64,000 nt of DNA, taken from the NCBI RefSeq assembly GCF_947241705.1, contig NC_079264.1, positions 1 through 64,000 of the forward strand. Reading direction: 5' to 3'. This DNA is from Saccharomyces mikatae IFO 1815 (lineage: Eukaryota; Ascomycota; Saccharomycetes; Saccharomycetales; Saccharomycetaceae). The notes beneath the pieces are model-generated. The model was not told where the DNA came from, ran no database searches, and was given only the letters and a program-made list of their open reading frames with translations. The translations under genes and the position numbers were made by a program. Positions 46,868-57,800 of the stretch are shown here, piece after piece. The first letter of the stretch is position 1, and every line of letters starts with the position of its first letter.

Positions 46868-48121
46868 CTACTCCTTAATGAAGACAGCGGCCGCACCCAT
46901 ACCAGTACCTATGCACATACTAACAACCCCGATCTGATCCTTTTGCAGCTCCCTTAATATAGTGGCCACTTGTCTTGCGCCAGTACAACCCAATGGATGA
47001 CCCAAAGCAATTGCTCCGCCCCTTGGATTCACCTTATCCACATCAATTCCTAGTTTGTGGATGCAGTATAATGCTTGGGCTGCAAATGCTTCGTTGATTT
47101 CAAAAACATCGATGTCTTGAATTTGTAAGCCGATGGATTCTAAAACTTTTGGTATGGCATACGCTGGACCCACTCCCATTATTTCAGGAGGAACCCCAAC
47201 CGTTTGAAAGTCGACGTAGCGACCTAACACAGGTAAATTCAGCTGGTTGGCCACAGACCTACGAGCTAACAGGACACCGGCTACACCATCAGAGACCTGA
47301 GATGCATTACCCGCAGTAGTAGTACCTCTATCTTTGAGAAAAGCAGGCTTGATACTTGAAAGCGATTTGGCAGTAACGTTGGGGCGTGGCCCTTCATCCG
47401 ACTGACAAATCGAGCCGTCTGGTAGTGTTATAGGCAGGATTTCATCTTCAAAAAGCCCCTCATTCTTCGCCTTGTAAGCTTTTTGATAAGAATTGGCAGC
47501 AAACTCATCTTGATCATTTCTCGTGATTTTAAAATTGGCAGCAACATTTTCGTTTGTAATACCCATTGGAATTAGACATTTCTTCGCTTCACGGTTCTTC
47601 TGCAACTCATCGGAGGAGATGATACCCAGGGGATTGACGTTTTTGTAGTTATTGGTCATTGACTCCACACCCAGCGCCAATCCAATATCGATTTGTCCAA
47701 CTTTGATCTTGTTAGCAATATCGTTTACCGCCGTTAAACCTGAGGAACACTGTCTGTTCAAAGCGACAAAAGGTGTCGAGTATGGAATCCCGCTTGCCAA
47801 GCATGCTGCTCTGTGTTCCGTAGCGCCAGCGCCAACATTAAGAACGTTACCACAAGCAACTTCTTCAATCAACTTCAAATCCGTCCTTAAAGGGTCCGGG
47901 AACCTTCCAATGAACTCACTGAGGAAATTGTACAGCATGTAGTCAGTATTTACATCCTTAAAACTACCTTTGAAACCTTTAGCAATGGCAGACCTGTTAG
48001 CAGCCACAATCACCACGTCTTCCGGTTTTTTCTCTAATAACGAGTTCTTCTTCTTCGCTTCGCCCTTCCCCATTGCGCTTTCCACCAAATGATCCTTGAT
48101 ACTTTGTAATCTTTGCGACAT
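46868..48121 (-). CDS. POT1: Peroxisomal 3-ketoacyl-CoA thiolase Pot1
   Basis: The last enzyme of peroxisomal fatty acid beta-oxidation, which cleaves 3-ketoacyl-CoA to acetyl-CoA and a shortened acyl-CoA. It has 417 residues, the S. cerevisiae length. An N-terminal PTS2 signal RLQSIKDHL (residues 4-12) fits R-L-x5-H-L, read by Pex7. Active site residues are Cys125 (NRQCSSG), His375 (ALGHPLG) and Cys403 (MCIGTG). A 23-bp oleate response element lies 165 bp upstream and a TATAAATA box about 90 bp upstream. It is expressed on oleate and repressed by glucose. The gene is intact. Confidence 0.97.
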   Translation of the reverse strand: MSQRLQSIKDHLVESAMGKGEAKKKNSLLEKKPEDVVIVAANRSAIAKGFKGSFKDVNTDYMLYNFLSEFIGRFPDPLRTDLKLIEEVACGNVLNVGAGATEHRAACLASGIPYSTPFVALNRQCSSGLTAVNDIANKIKVGQIDIGLALGVESMTNNYKNVNPLGIISSDELQKNREAKKCLIPMGITNENVAANFKITRNDQDEFAANSYQKAYKAKNEGLFEDEILPITLPDGSICQSDEGPRPNVTAKSLSSIKPAFLKDRGTTTAGNASQVSDGVAGVLLARRSVANQLNLPVLGRYVDFQTVGVPPEIMGVGPAYAIPKVLESIGLQIQDIDVFEINEAFAAQALYCIHKLGIDVDKVNPRGGAIALGHPLGCTGARQVATILRELQKDQIGVVSMCIGTGMGAAAVFIKE

Positions 48122-48210
48122 TGCTTTTATCTGATTCTATATGTACTACTGACTTGAAACGACAGGTCCTAATACTCTAGTTGCTGAACGTTTGAAATGC
48201 AAGCATGCCC

Positions 48211-48218
48211 TATTTATA
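48211..48218 (-). promoter_or_regulatory. TATA box of POT1
   Basis: TATAAATA on the minus strand, about 90 bp upstream of the POT1 start. Confidence 0.6.
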
Positions 48219-48285
48219 TCTCTTCCTTCCTAATAAAACTCCAATAAATATCTGCCTAATAGAGGAGGAAAGGAAAAAAAGTATA

Positions 48286-48308
48286 CGGTGTTAATACTAT
48301 TAACACCG
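48286..48308. promoter_or_regulatory. Oleate response element (Oaf1/Pip2 site)
   Basis: A 23-bp perfect palindrome with arms CGGTGTTAATA and TATTAACACCG around a single C. It fits CGG-N3-TNA-N8-12-CCG exactly on both strands, with 17 bp between the CGG and CCG triplets. Oaf1-Pip2 binds such sites to induce beta-oxidation genes on oleate. It lies 165 bp upstream of POT1. Confidence 0.9.
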
Positions 48309-48320
48309 TCATTTTTCTTT

Positions 48321-48344
48321 GATAGCGCCGTGAACGGCGCTATC
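48321..48344. promoter_or_regulatory. Second palindrome in POT1-BNR1 spacer
   Basis: Arms GATAGCGCCGT and ACGGCGCTATC are perfect 11-bp inverted repeats around GA, 12 bp from the oleate element. The GC-rich arms could form a hairpin or bind a dimeric factor. I do not recognise a known factor for it. Confidence 0.6.
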
Positions 48345-48500
48345 AACTGTTACCCTGCTCATGTTGACGCGTCAATTTTTTTCTTTTTTTGCTATTTGTG
48401 GCACAAGTTTAAAACTGGCAAATTCTTGATCTTTCGAAGAATACACAGTGATGATGATCGTGCCACAAAAATACAGAGAGATATAGTACAATCATCGCTG

Positions 48501-51500
48501 ATGGATGATTTCCCAAACAAGAAGACGTACCGTTACCCTCGGAGGTCGCTGTCATTGCATGCGGCAGATAGGGCCAGTGAGACTCGTCAATTGAATGAAT
48601 TGAATTTAAACGATGGGCTAGTTGCCGCTGGCCTGCAGTTAGTTGGAGTGGCGTTAGAGAAACAAGACATAGGATCACATATATATATGAAACAGAAGAA
48701 CTTTTCTGCAAATGACGTATCTTCGTCACCGATTGTCTCCAAGAAAGTGAACAAATTAGAAATGGATTTCAATCCGAAATGCATGCCTCAAGATACTATG
48801 CTCGTGGAACGAATGTTTGATGAACTTTTGAAAGATGGGACCTTTTTTTGGGGTGCTGCTTATAAGAATTTGCAAAATATTTCACTTAGAAGGAAATGGT
48901 TGTTGATATGTAAAATCCGTAGCTCGAACCATTGGGGAAATAAAACAGCGACTTCCGCCACGACATACTCTACGCATTCGGCCATTAATGAGCTTGTTGG
49001 AAACGAAAATTTTTTGAATGGCCTAGTTAGGAATCTTTCAGAAGGAGGGATGAATTTGTCCAAGACCCTATATAAGTTGGAAAAATTCCTGCGGAAACAA
49101 AACTTTTTGCAACTTTTCCTCAAGGATGAAATTTACTTGACAACGTTGCTCGACAAGACTCTGCCTCTCATATCCAAAGAATTACAATTTGTTTACCTGC
49201 GATGCTTCAAAATACTGATGAACCACCCATTGGCAAGAATAAGAGCGTTACATTCAGATGCTTTAATTCATTGGTTTACCCAGCTTTTAACAGACCGTAA
49301 CTCTAACTTAAAGTGCCAGTTACTCTCCATGGAGTTGCTTTTACTATTAACATATGTGGAAGGTTCAACGGGCTGTAAATTGATATGGGACCAGCTTTCT
49401 CTGTTGTTTACCGTTTGGATGGAATGGTTTGACAAAATACTTTCAGATGATATCACAATTCACACGTCCTTATACTTGAACTGGAACCAATTGAAAATAG
49501 ACTATTCAACAACGTTCTTACTGCTGATAAATTCCATCTTACAAGGATTCAATAATAAGACAGCTCTGGATATCTTGAATTTTCTGAAAAAGAATAACAT
49601 TCATAGCATCATTGCAATTTTAGAACTATCTTATAACAATGATCCTAGTAGTGTCGTCATCATGGAACAGATCAAACAATTCAAAGCTAAGGAAACGAGC
49701 ATTTTTGATTCAATGATACAAACTCGCAATGATATGAATCCACTTCATCCAGCAAAAAACATCACAAATCCTGAGGGTGAACCCGTATGTCTTGAAAAGT
49801 GCCTCTTATTGAAAGCAAAAGATAGTCCTGTAGAAACACCAATAAACGAAATTATTCACTCTTTGTGGAAAATTTTGGATTCACAAAGACCGTATTCGGA
49901 ATCCATCAAACTACTGAAGTTGATGAATTCTTTACTGTTTTATCTTATCGATTCCTTCCAAGTTCCAACAAATCCTTCTTTTGATGAGAATATAGAATCG
50001 GCAGAGAATGCGGACTCTGTTTTTCAAGATTCTGTTAATAAATTATTGGATTCTTTACAGTCTGATGAGATTGCGAGAAGAGCAGTCACAGAAATTGATG
50101 ATCTTAATAAAAAAATATCTCATTTGAATGAAAAGCTAGATCTGGTGGAAAATTGCAGTAAAGATCATCTAATAAAGAAGCTGGATGAAAGTGAAGCCTT
50201 AATATCCCTGAAAACCAAGGAGATTGAAAATCTAAAAGTACAATTGAAGACTAATAAGAAAAAATTAGACCAGATTACCACGCACCAAAGACTATATGAT
50301 CAACCAGCTTCATTAACAAGCAGCAACGTGAGCGTTAATGGTTCAACAACAATTAATAACAGTCAAGGTAATCTCATCTTCCAAAATCTAGCAAAAAAGC
50401 AGCAGCAGCAGCAAAAAAAAAACTCGCTACCCAAGCGTTCAACTAGTTTACTAAAAAGTAAAAGAATTGCGTCCCTATCATCATATCTAATTGATGAAAA
50501 TAATGTAAATGAAAGTCAGAACAGTTCGGGAGACAAATTGAAAAACCTATCATTTCAAACATCCACCTCATCCATTAATTTTAACATACCTTCTATGAAT
50601 AATGTTGCTGATATGCAAAATGTCTCACTAAACTCAATGCTTTCGGATTTGGACTTTTCAAATAATCTCAATACTCAACCTAATTATCAATCCTCTCCCG
50701 TGCTGTCTTCAATTTCTTCATCACCGAAACTATTCCCCCGACTTTCTTTAGAGAGTCTTGATAGTAACATTCAACTGGTATCTGAAGTTAATCAACTACC
50801 CCCACTACCTCCTCCTCCTCCTCCTCCGCCTCCTCCACTTCCGCAATCTCTTTTGACTGATGCGGAAGCCAATCTAAAATCAGATAATATTCCTTGTATT
50901 TCAGCACCTGCTCCACCACCTCTTCCAGATCTGTTCAAGGCCGAAGAATCTTCTGCTATTCCACCACCACCACCTTTACCTGAGTCTTTATCGATGTATA
51001 AGGGACCTTCAAATAATGATTTAGTCACACCTCCAGCTCCGCCTTTACCCAATGGTCTTCTTTCATTATCCTCAGCGTCTATTGATTCAATGACAGTCAA
51101 TTTGGCACCGGTCCCTACTGAAAAACGCCTGAAGCAAATTCATTGGGATAAAGTGGAAGACATCAAAGACACACTTTGGGAAGATGGATTACAACGCCAA
51201 GAAACCATTAGGGGATTGCAAACAGATGGAATTTTTTCTCAAATTGAAGACATCTTTAAGATGAAAAGTCCGACTAAAATTGCAAATAAAACAAGCGCGA
51301 TATCGTCAACGGTTTTATCTTCAAATAATGGTAAATCTTCAAACGAATTGAAAAAAATATCGTTTTTGTCAAGAGACTTAGCTCAACAGTTTGGTATCAA
51401 TTTACATATGTTTTCGCAACTATCTGATATGGAATTTGTAATGAAAGTGTTGAAATGTGATAACGATATTGTTCAAAATGTCAATATACTGAAATTCTTT

Positions 51501-52625
51501 TGTAAAGAGGAACTAGTAAATATACCAAAAAGTTTGCTTAATAAGTACGAACCGTACTCTCGGGGTGAAAATGGTAAAGCAGCGAGTGATTTACAAAGAG
51601 CTGACAGAATATTTTTGGAGTTGTGTATTAACTTGAGATTCTATTGGAATGTAAGATCAAAAAGTCTTCTGACGTTATCAACATACGAGAGAGATTACTA
51701 TGATTTGATTTTCAAACTACAAAACATTGATGATGGTATTTCGCATTTGAATCGTTCAGATAAATTCAAGAATTTGATGTTCATTATTACAGAAATCGGT
51801 AATCATATGAATAAAAGAATTGTCAAAGGCATCAAATTGAAGTCATTGACCAAACTTGTCTTTGTCAGATCCAGCACTGATCAGACAATGTCATTTTTAC
51901 ATTTCATAGAGAAAATCATAAGAATAAAATATCCTGATATATATGGCTTTGTGGATGATTTGAAGAAGGTTGAAGACCTAGGTAAAATTTCATTAGAACA
52001 CATTGAAATAGAATGCCATGAATTTCATAATAAAATTGAGAATTTAGTTACCCAATTTCAAACAGGGAAACTATCCAACGAGGAAAACCTAGATCCGAGA
52101 GACCAAATCGTTAAAAAGGTCAAGTTCAAGATTAACCGGGCGAGAATAAAGAGTGAATTATTGATGGATCAATGTAAATTAACCTTAATAGATTTGAACA
52201 AACTAATGAGGTACTATGGCGAGGACCCCAATGATAAAGAGAGTAAGAACGAATTTTTCCAGCCCTTCATTGAATTTCTAACTATGTTCAAAAAATGTGC
52301 CAAAGAAAATATCGAAAAGGAAGAAATGGAAAGAGTGTACGAACAAAGAAAGAACTTGCTAGAAATGAGGACAAATGGTAACAAGAAATGTGATGGAAAT
52401 GACGAAAATGAAGGCGAAGAAGTAAACACGGACGCTGTTGATTTACTCATCTCTAAATTACGCGAAGTGAAGAAGGACCCTGAACCTCTACGAAGAAGAA
52501 AAAGCACAAAACTCAATGAAATCGTCGTAAATGTGAATGAAGGAGATACAAAAACAAGGAAAGGTGAAAGCCACGTTCTACTGGAGAGAGCCCATGCTAT
52601 GCTGAACGATATTCAAAGGATCTGA
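48501..52625 (+). CDS. BNR1: Formin Bnr1
   Basis: A formin that nucleates and bundles actin cables from the bud neck and is activated by Rho4 and related GTPases. The ATG at 48501 (MDDFPNKKTYRYPRRS) gives 1374 residues against 1375 in S. cerevisiae. The frame stays open 71 codons upstream, but that part crosses the POT1 oleate element. Domains: GTPase-binding/FH3 region (about 70-480), coiled coil (about 530-595), FH1 with long proline runs (about 765-855), FH2 actin-nucleating domain (about 873-1280), and a C-terminal autoregulatory segment with LLISKLREVKK...LRRRKS (about 1313-1335). The N-terminal and linker regions are quite diverged from my memory of S. cerevisiae. Confidence 0.96.
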   Translation: MDDFPNKKTYRYPRRSLSLHAADRASETRQLNELNLNDGLVAAGLQLVGVALEKQDIGSHIYMKQKNFSANDVSSSPIVSKKVNKLEMDFNPKCMPQDTMLVERMFDELLKDGTFFWGAAYKNLQNISLRRKWLLICKIRSSNHWGNKTATSATTYSTHSAINELVGNENFLNGLVRNLSEGGMNLSKTLYKLEKFLRKQNFLQLFLKDEIYLTTLLDKTLPLISKELQFVYLRCFKILMNHPLARIRALHSDALIHWFTQLLTDRNSNLKCQLLSMELLLLLTYVEGSTGCKLIWDQLSLLFTVWMEWFDKILSDDITIHTSLYLNWNQLKIDYSTTFLLLINSILQGFNNKTALDILNFLKKNNIHSIIAILELSYNNDPSSVVIMEQIKQFKAKETSIFDSMIQTRNDMNPLHPAKNITNPEGEPVCLEKCLLLKAKDSPVETPINEIIHSLWKILDSQRPYSESIKLLKLMNSLLFYLIDSFQVPTNPSFDENIESAENADSVFQDSVNKLLDSLQSDEIARRAVTEIDDLNKKISHLNEKLDLVENCSKDHLIKKLDESEALISLKTKEIENLKVQLKTNKKKLDQITTHQRLYDQPASLTSSNVSVNGSTTINNSQGNLIFQNLAKKQQQQQKKNSLPKRSTSLLKSKRIASLSSYLIDENNVNESQNSSGDKLKNLSFQTSTSSINFNIPSMNNVADMQNVSLNSMLSDLDFSNNLNTQPNYQSSPVLSSISSSPKLFPRLSLESLDSNIQLVSEVNQLPPLPPPPPPPPPPLPQSLLTDAEANLKSDNIPCISAPAPPPLPDLFKAEESSAIPPPPPLPESLSMYKGPSNNDLVTPPAPPLPNGLLSLSSASIDSMTVNLAPVPTEKRLKQIHWDKVEDIKDTLWEDGLQRQETIRGLQTDGIFSQIEDIFKMKSPTKIANKTSAISSTVLSSNNGKSSNELKKISFLSRDLAQQFGINLHMFSQLSDMEFVMKVLKCDNDIVQNVNILKFFCKEELVNIPKSLLNKYEPYSRGENGKAASDLQRADRIFLELCINLRFYWNVRSKSLLTLSTYERDYYDLIFKLQNIDDGISHLNRSDKFKNLMFIITEIGNHMNKRIVKGIKLKSLTKLVFVRSSTDQTMSFLHFIEKIIRIKYPDIYGFVDDLKKVEDLGKISLEHIEIECHEFHNKIENLVTQFQTGKLSNEENLDPRDQIVKKVKFKINRARIKSELLMDQCKLTLIDLNKLMRYYGEDPNDKESKNEFFQPFIEFLTMFKKCAKENIEKEEMERVYEQRKNLLEMRTNGNKKCDGNDENEGEEVNTDAVDLLISKLREVKKDPEPLRRRKSTKLNEIVVNVNEGDTKTRKGESHVLLERAHAMLNDIQRI

Positions 52626-52874
52626 CGAAGGTTAAATTATTCATATAATTGTATAGTTAGAAAGAAAAAGGACAATACTCGCAATAATGTCTGAAAAGAG
52701 AGTTACTTTCTCTTTTCGGCCGCCTCTAGTGTTGACATTTTTCCTGATTAAGAATTAAGATTCGCTAAAAAGAGAACTCATTGATAAATTCGAAATAAGC
52801 AAATAAAACATAGAATTTTTAATTTGAAGTAACTAAATCAATTGCCATACTCAGACTGCAAGCGTCGAGTCAAT

Positions 52875-53489
52875 ATGAGCACTGTATCGGTGGCAGTAGG
52901 AACAGCTGTTGGGATTCCAATCGCTATAGGCGTAACAATAGCCTTAGCATTTTGGTGTATCCTACAACGACGTTACAGGAAAGAAGAAGCTAGAGATGCT
53001 GATTTAGAAAAGTTGGTAGGGGAAGAAGTGGCAGTATCGGTTTATGAAAGTTTTAAAGCAGAAATTAGTAGCTCGAGTGAAGCTTCCTCGATGAAGGAAA
53101 AGAAAGCAGAACGAGACCTTAAACCTGGCAATGAAATAATCACCAAGGCGGGGTATACACCAGCGTATAGAAGGAAATTGAATTCTAGTATGGGTATTTT
53201 GCATCCAAAAAGTGGACGTACTGCGTACATCAATGTCCCTATCATTTTCAGCGGTGAGAAGATGGATTATGGGCTGGTCAGGGATCCTTCAGACAGTTTT
53301 ATGTATCCGCTGACCTTAACGCGCAAGAAGACGAGTAGTGTAAGGTCTGCTTCTATGACAGACCTATCATCGAGTACAAGGAATACCAGCCTACTCGAAG
53401 AAACAAAACTGGATGACCCATACGAAAACGAATTTACGAATTATATTGCCAATAAAAGAGAGTTTATCAATAGCTTACGACCACAATAA
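52875..53489 (+). CDS. AIM20: Aim20 membrane protein
   Basis: The ATG at 52875 ([16 protein letters not shown]) gives 204 residues, the S. cerevisiae length; the frame is open 11 codons further up to 52842. It has one N-terminal membrane helix (about residues 4-28, ending FWCILQRR) followed by a soluble acidic and serine-rich tail. Aim20 (YIL158W) is the paralogue of Skg1. It has been linked to cell wall and cell-cycle phenotypes, but its role is not established. Identity to remembered S. cerevisiae Aim20 looks only about 75-80%, the lowest of the unique genes here. Confidence 0.9.
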   Translation: MSTVSVAVGTAVGIPIAIGVTIALAFWCILQRRYRKEEARDADLEKLVGEEVAVSVYESFKAEISSSSEASSMKEKKAERDLKPGNEIITKAGYTPAYRRKLNSSMGILHPKSGRTAYINVPIIFSGEKMDYGLVRDPSDSFMYPLTLTRKKTSSVRSASMTDLSSSTRNTSLLEETKLDDPYENEFTNYIANKREFINSLRPQ

Positions 53490-53639
53490 TCTATATAGAT
53501 ATGCATACAGATAATAAATGAACGTACATACATATATTTTGGCATTTGTACAGATACCTAGACCATTGTAATAATGATAAAAATAATAACAGAAACAAAA
53601 GTAAAAGATATTTACAGGTAAATTGCATCCTACTCGCTA

Positions 53640-54230
53640 TTAAATTGGCCTCTTGGAGTTTTCAGCCAGTAAATCAATCTTCTTGTCGGCGGTAGTAACG
53701 CTCCATTCATGGAGTAAGAACTCTTCGTCACGAGTATTCCTATCGGCAACCAGCCTGACAGTTCCAGTTACGTTTTTGTCCCCCTTGATATAAAAGGTGA
53801 TGTTAATTCTGCCCTTGACAGAGTTCAGTTCACCGTAGACCCAGGGAATGATACCATCAAATTCTATGCTTTCCCCCAGTATGTCTCTAGTTGCAGGTGA
53901 CCGTCTTATGTGGTACAGCGTATTGGAGATGATGGGGGACTCCGTCTTTTCATAGTTGAAGATTAATGATAGTGCAGATCCAATGGCCACAGAAAACACC
54001 AGGAACCCTAGTATTTGCTTTTTCCTCTCCTTCCCTGGGTCAGGCAGTTCTCTGTCAATTCTTAAAGGTCTACTCTTGTCTTTTAAGACGATCTTGGCCT
54101 CATCTTCAGTGATACTGTTATTAAACCTCCTACTTGTAGAAAACGAGTGCAACAAGGGGCCACGTACCAGCACACCCTTAGCTGTAGAATATGTAAGTCT
54201 TGGCAAGCTTCTAGTCAACACCCTTAGCAT
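53640..54230 (-). CDS. COA1: Cytochrome c oxidase assembly factor Coa1
   Basis: A 196-residue mitochondrial inner membrane protein that works with Mss51, Cox14 and Shy1 in early assembly of the Cox1 subunit. It has a basic, Ser/Arg-rich mitochondrial presequence (about 1-45), one membrane helix (about 75-92, FLVFSVAIGSALSLIF) and the conserved intermembrane-space domain NSVKGRINITFYIKGDKNVTG. Length is one residue short of S. cerevisiae. It is divergent from ATG44, with about 150 bp between the genes. The presequence is more diverged than the rest. Confidence 0.94.
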   Translation of the reverse strand: MLRVLTRSLPRLTYSTAKGVLVRGPLLHSFSTSRRFNNSITEDEAKIVLKDKSRPLRIDRELPDPGKERKKQILGFLVFSVAIGSALSLIFNYEKTESPIISNTLYHIRRSPATRDILGESIEFDGIIPWVYGELNSVKGRINITFYIKGDKNVTGTVRLVADRNTRDEEFLLHEWSVTTADKKIDLLAENSKRPI

Positions 54231-54378
54231 GATAGATACTATGTTTTGTCTTAAACGCTTGGGCCATTGCTATACGGGGCAAGGCGTGGAACTGCTTTAA
54301 AGTTTGAGTTAAAATAATAAGAAAACGCTTTCTTTCTCCCCACAATAATCAAACAAAAAACAAGCAAAACAAAGAGAA

Positions 54379-54663
54379 ATGACATTGGTAAGTGCCCGAA
54401 TCAACTACCAATAACGTATTCGCATAGTACTAACAAGAGAGATTGATTAGGTAGGAAAATTGGTACACATATCCATAGATTTGGTCTTAGTATCAACTTG
54501 CCTCGCGGGGATTAAACGCAACACTGGGCTGACTCCTAAGCTGGAAACCTTCGATAACCTGAATATGAGAAACTACATGAAGCGGTACTTGCACTTGGGG
54601 GAGTCTGTGTACGACTATTCTGTTGCCACTTGTGGCTCCTCGACGTATTTCGCCAGGAAATAG
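54379..54663 (+). CDS. ATG44: Mitofissin Atg44 (spliced)
   Basis: This small gene has two exons: 54379-54387 (ATGACATTG) and 54451-54663. Joined by normal splicing they encode 73 residues, MTLVGKLVHISIDLVLVSTC onward, ending YFARK, the length of S. cerevisiae YIL156W-B. Atg44/Mdi1 is a mitochondrial intermembrane-space protein that promotes inner-membrane fission during mitophagy and division. The 63-bp intron has the 5' site GTAAGT, the exact branch site TACTAAC at 54428-54434 and ends TTAG. GTAAGT is a known minority variant of GTATGT in yeast. Without the intron only the second exon appears as a frame, so the gene is easily missed. Confidence 0.93.
54388..54450 (+). other. Intron of ATG44
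   Basis: A 63-bp spliceosomal intron, GTAAGT...TACTAAC...TTAG, with 16 bp between the branch site and the 3' splice site. Confidence 0.9.
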
Positions 54664-54814
54664 ATACGTTTATGTTCTATATATGTAATATTGATAATAT
54701 TTTGTATAACGGCACCCAGCCGGGGGCCAAAATTTATAGCCGCAACTTAAAGAGCTATCGCTATTGTTTTACATACACGAATACTGAATACTAGACGATG
54801 ATAAGGGCACGATT

Positions 54815-57800
54815 ATGCATCCACATACAACTCTGTTCACGCCTGAGTACTCAGATGAGTTACTGCGAAGGGTTCAGGACCTGTATCATGAAGATATCAA
54901 GCACTACTATCCACAGCTAAAATTGGAGAAGCTGTTGGACCTTCTGGAACATACAGAGTATCTCTTCGAGTTATATCTGGACTCTATGCACCATGGTAGG
55001 CCAAACGATGCGCTGACAGCGTTCGTCATTGGGTGTTACTACGTGTTCCTGATTATTCCACAATCTTTGCAGTTCCAAACACGAAACAAGTCCTATAGTA
55101 TTTATACAGACCTAAAGAAGATGTACGAGAATGAAATGAACATGACCAACGTCGTTCTGATGGTGAAAAAGGAAATCGGAGTGGTGCTAGATGAGTCGGT
55201 TAAACACGTGGTGGGTATTGAACATAGAATCAACAAAAAAAGAGCATTTTCTGTGCCAGCTAACGATCTCTCAGGTCAAGTGGCTTCATTGTCATTAGAC
55301 ACTGCCGGGCCGCAGCAACATAATATCAAAGTTCCACTCACAGAAGACGATATGGACCAATCTTCGCCTGTTTGGACCGCACCAAATTTAGAACCTAATG
55401 ATCAACTGAAACTGGCTTTATTACCCGAGGTGATACCAACGTCAACTTTCAACGAACCTGAAAGAAAGTCAACTAGCCCAGCCAGACCATCTGTTCTACT
55501 GGAAGATGTACCCTGTACATACCACGATAATGACGCCAGTACTGCTTCTTTGAATCCACCGTTTCGTGATATTACTGCGGATAGATCGGTAACTCATCGA
55601 AAGGACTCTTACCATTCTGTATATATGGTCGATAGTGACAACCTCAAGGAAGATAATGACGAGTTTTTGAATGTTGAGAACGATGGGTTCATCCAGAGTT
55701 TAGATATTTTACAGAAACAAAGTATTATCACAGCACCTGAATTGTTTAGTATTTTATCCAATCGCGTTGAACGTGAAAAGGTTCTGCTTATTGATTTAAG
55801 AATACCACAAAGATCTGCAGTAAATCACATAGTGGCACCAAATTTGGTGAAAGTTGATCCGAACTTATTATGGGACAAGAAGACGAATACACCCGTTTAT
55901 CAAGACGACATACTGGAGCATTTACTGAAGGAAAATGAGAACTTCGCCAATCGTGATAAATTTGACTATATAGTTTATTATTCTGATGTGAAAACTTTCA
56001 TGACTATAAACTTCGATTATGTATTCATTTTCTTCTATTTGATGCTGACTTCCCAAAAGACCCCTCTAACCACTGTTCCTACTGCTCTCTTAGGTGGGTA
56101 TGAAAAATGGAAGAAAACTTTGCACTCATATGCTCAGGAGTACCACATCTCTGTCGAAGATTACTTATATAGACCGTATTCCCAAAAGGCACGCGCACAG
56201 CAGCAGCAGCAGCAGCAACAGCCGAACTCTCAAGACTCCTCTTCTAGTAAGGAAACTCCCACAAAAGTTCCTGAACCTCCCTCTTGGAAGCCTCCTGACT
56301 TGCCTATAAGGTTAAGAAAGCGACCTCCGCCACCACCACCTGCATCAATGCCTACTACCCCGGAAATTCCACCCCCCCTACCACCTAAGATCATGGTCTA
56401 TCCACATGAAGGTTCTGTTCCTCGAAAACCGCCAATACCAGCAAAACAGCATGTTAAGAAAAAGCAATCTAACTCTAATGAAATCATTCAAAGAAAAAGG
56501 CAGCAGCAACATTACGGTCAACAATTATTACAGCCACTACCGCCGAAAGATTACAGCATACCAACCATTGAACGAAATCCCAACGTATACGTTTCGTTGT
56601 CCATTACAGGGCTAAGAAACTTGGGCAACACATGTTATATCAATAGTATGATTCAATGCTTATTTGCCGCAAAAACCTTTCGAACCCTTTTCATTTCATC
56701 AAATTATAAGAACTACCTTGAGCCATTGGCATCTAATAGACCTCATCATTCTCCCAAACTTTCTAATTCGCTAAGTATGCTTTTCAATAAGATGTACTTA
56801 AATGGTGGTTGTTCGGTAGTCCCGACTGGGTTTCTTAAAGTTATCAACCAATTACGTCCCGATTTGAAAATTCCTGATGATCAGCAGGATACCCAAGAAT
56901 TTTTAATGATACTCTTAGACAGGTTACACGACGAACTTTCCAATCAACAACATGTAGCGAATGACTATCCGAATTTATTGTTGTATAATGCAGATGTTCT
57001 AAAAGTTTCAAATAACGAATATAAGCACTGGTTTGATAAAAACGTAATTGGCAATGGTATCTCTCCTATTGATGATATTTTCCAAGGTCAGATGGAAAAC
57101 AGTTTACAGTGTAAAAGGTGCGGTTACACGACTTTTAACTACAGCACCTTTTATGTTTTATCATTGGCTATACCAACACGTTCCATGAAATTGAGTAAAC
57201 TTGGTAGATCTACTGAAAAAAGGGTCAAATTAGAGGACTGTATTAATATGTTTACGAGTGATGAAGTGCTCTCTGGTGAAAATGCGTGGGACTGTCCGCG
57301 CTGTGGCCCTACGGCGTCTTTTACTGCATCTGCATCTGCATCTGCATTAGAAAATGAATCTTCCATTCTCAAGAGCAAAAAGAAGAAAAGTCGGTTTTTC
57401 ACATTGCATACAGGATCTAAGAGGCGTCATCTTGATATTTTTGGGGACAGTAATGGCGAAGGCAACAATATTAATAATACGATGATTTTTGAACGAGAAA
57501 GATCCAGATCGCCCTTTAAAATGTTGGGTGGTAGCGGAAAAAGGTCCAGTTCTAGCACACCATTCGCTAATGGTGGTAATGACAGTAACAACACTGGCGA
57601 TTTTAAGAACAAAAAAATGACTACAGTAAAAACGATAAATTTTGTAACTTTACCAAAAATCTTAGTGATCCATCTCTCTAGATTTTACTATGATTTGACC
57701 AAGAAGAACAACACGGTTATAACATATCCCTTAATACTGAACATAATCCTGAAAAACAATGATACCATGAAATATAGGCTATTTGGGGTGGTTAATCATA

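Noticed and set aside
48288-48500. Upstream 71-codon extension of BNR1
   Set aside because: It runs through the oleate element and the second palindrome, and the family start at 48501 gives the expected length.
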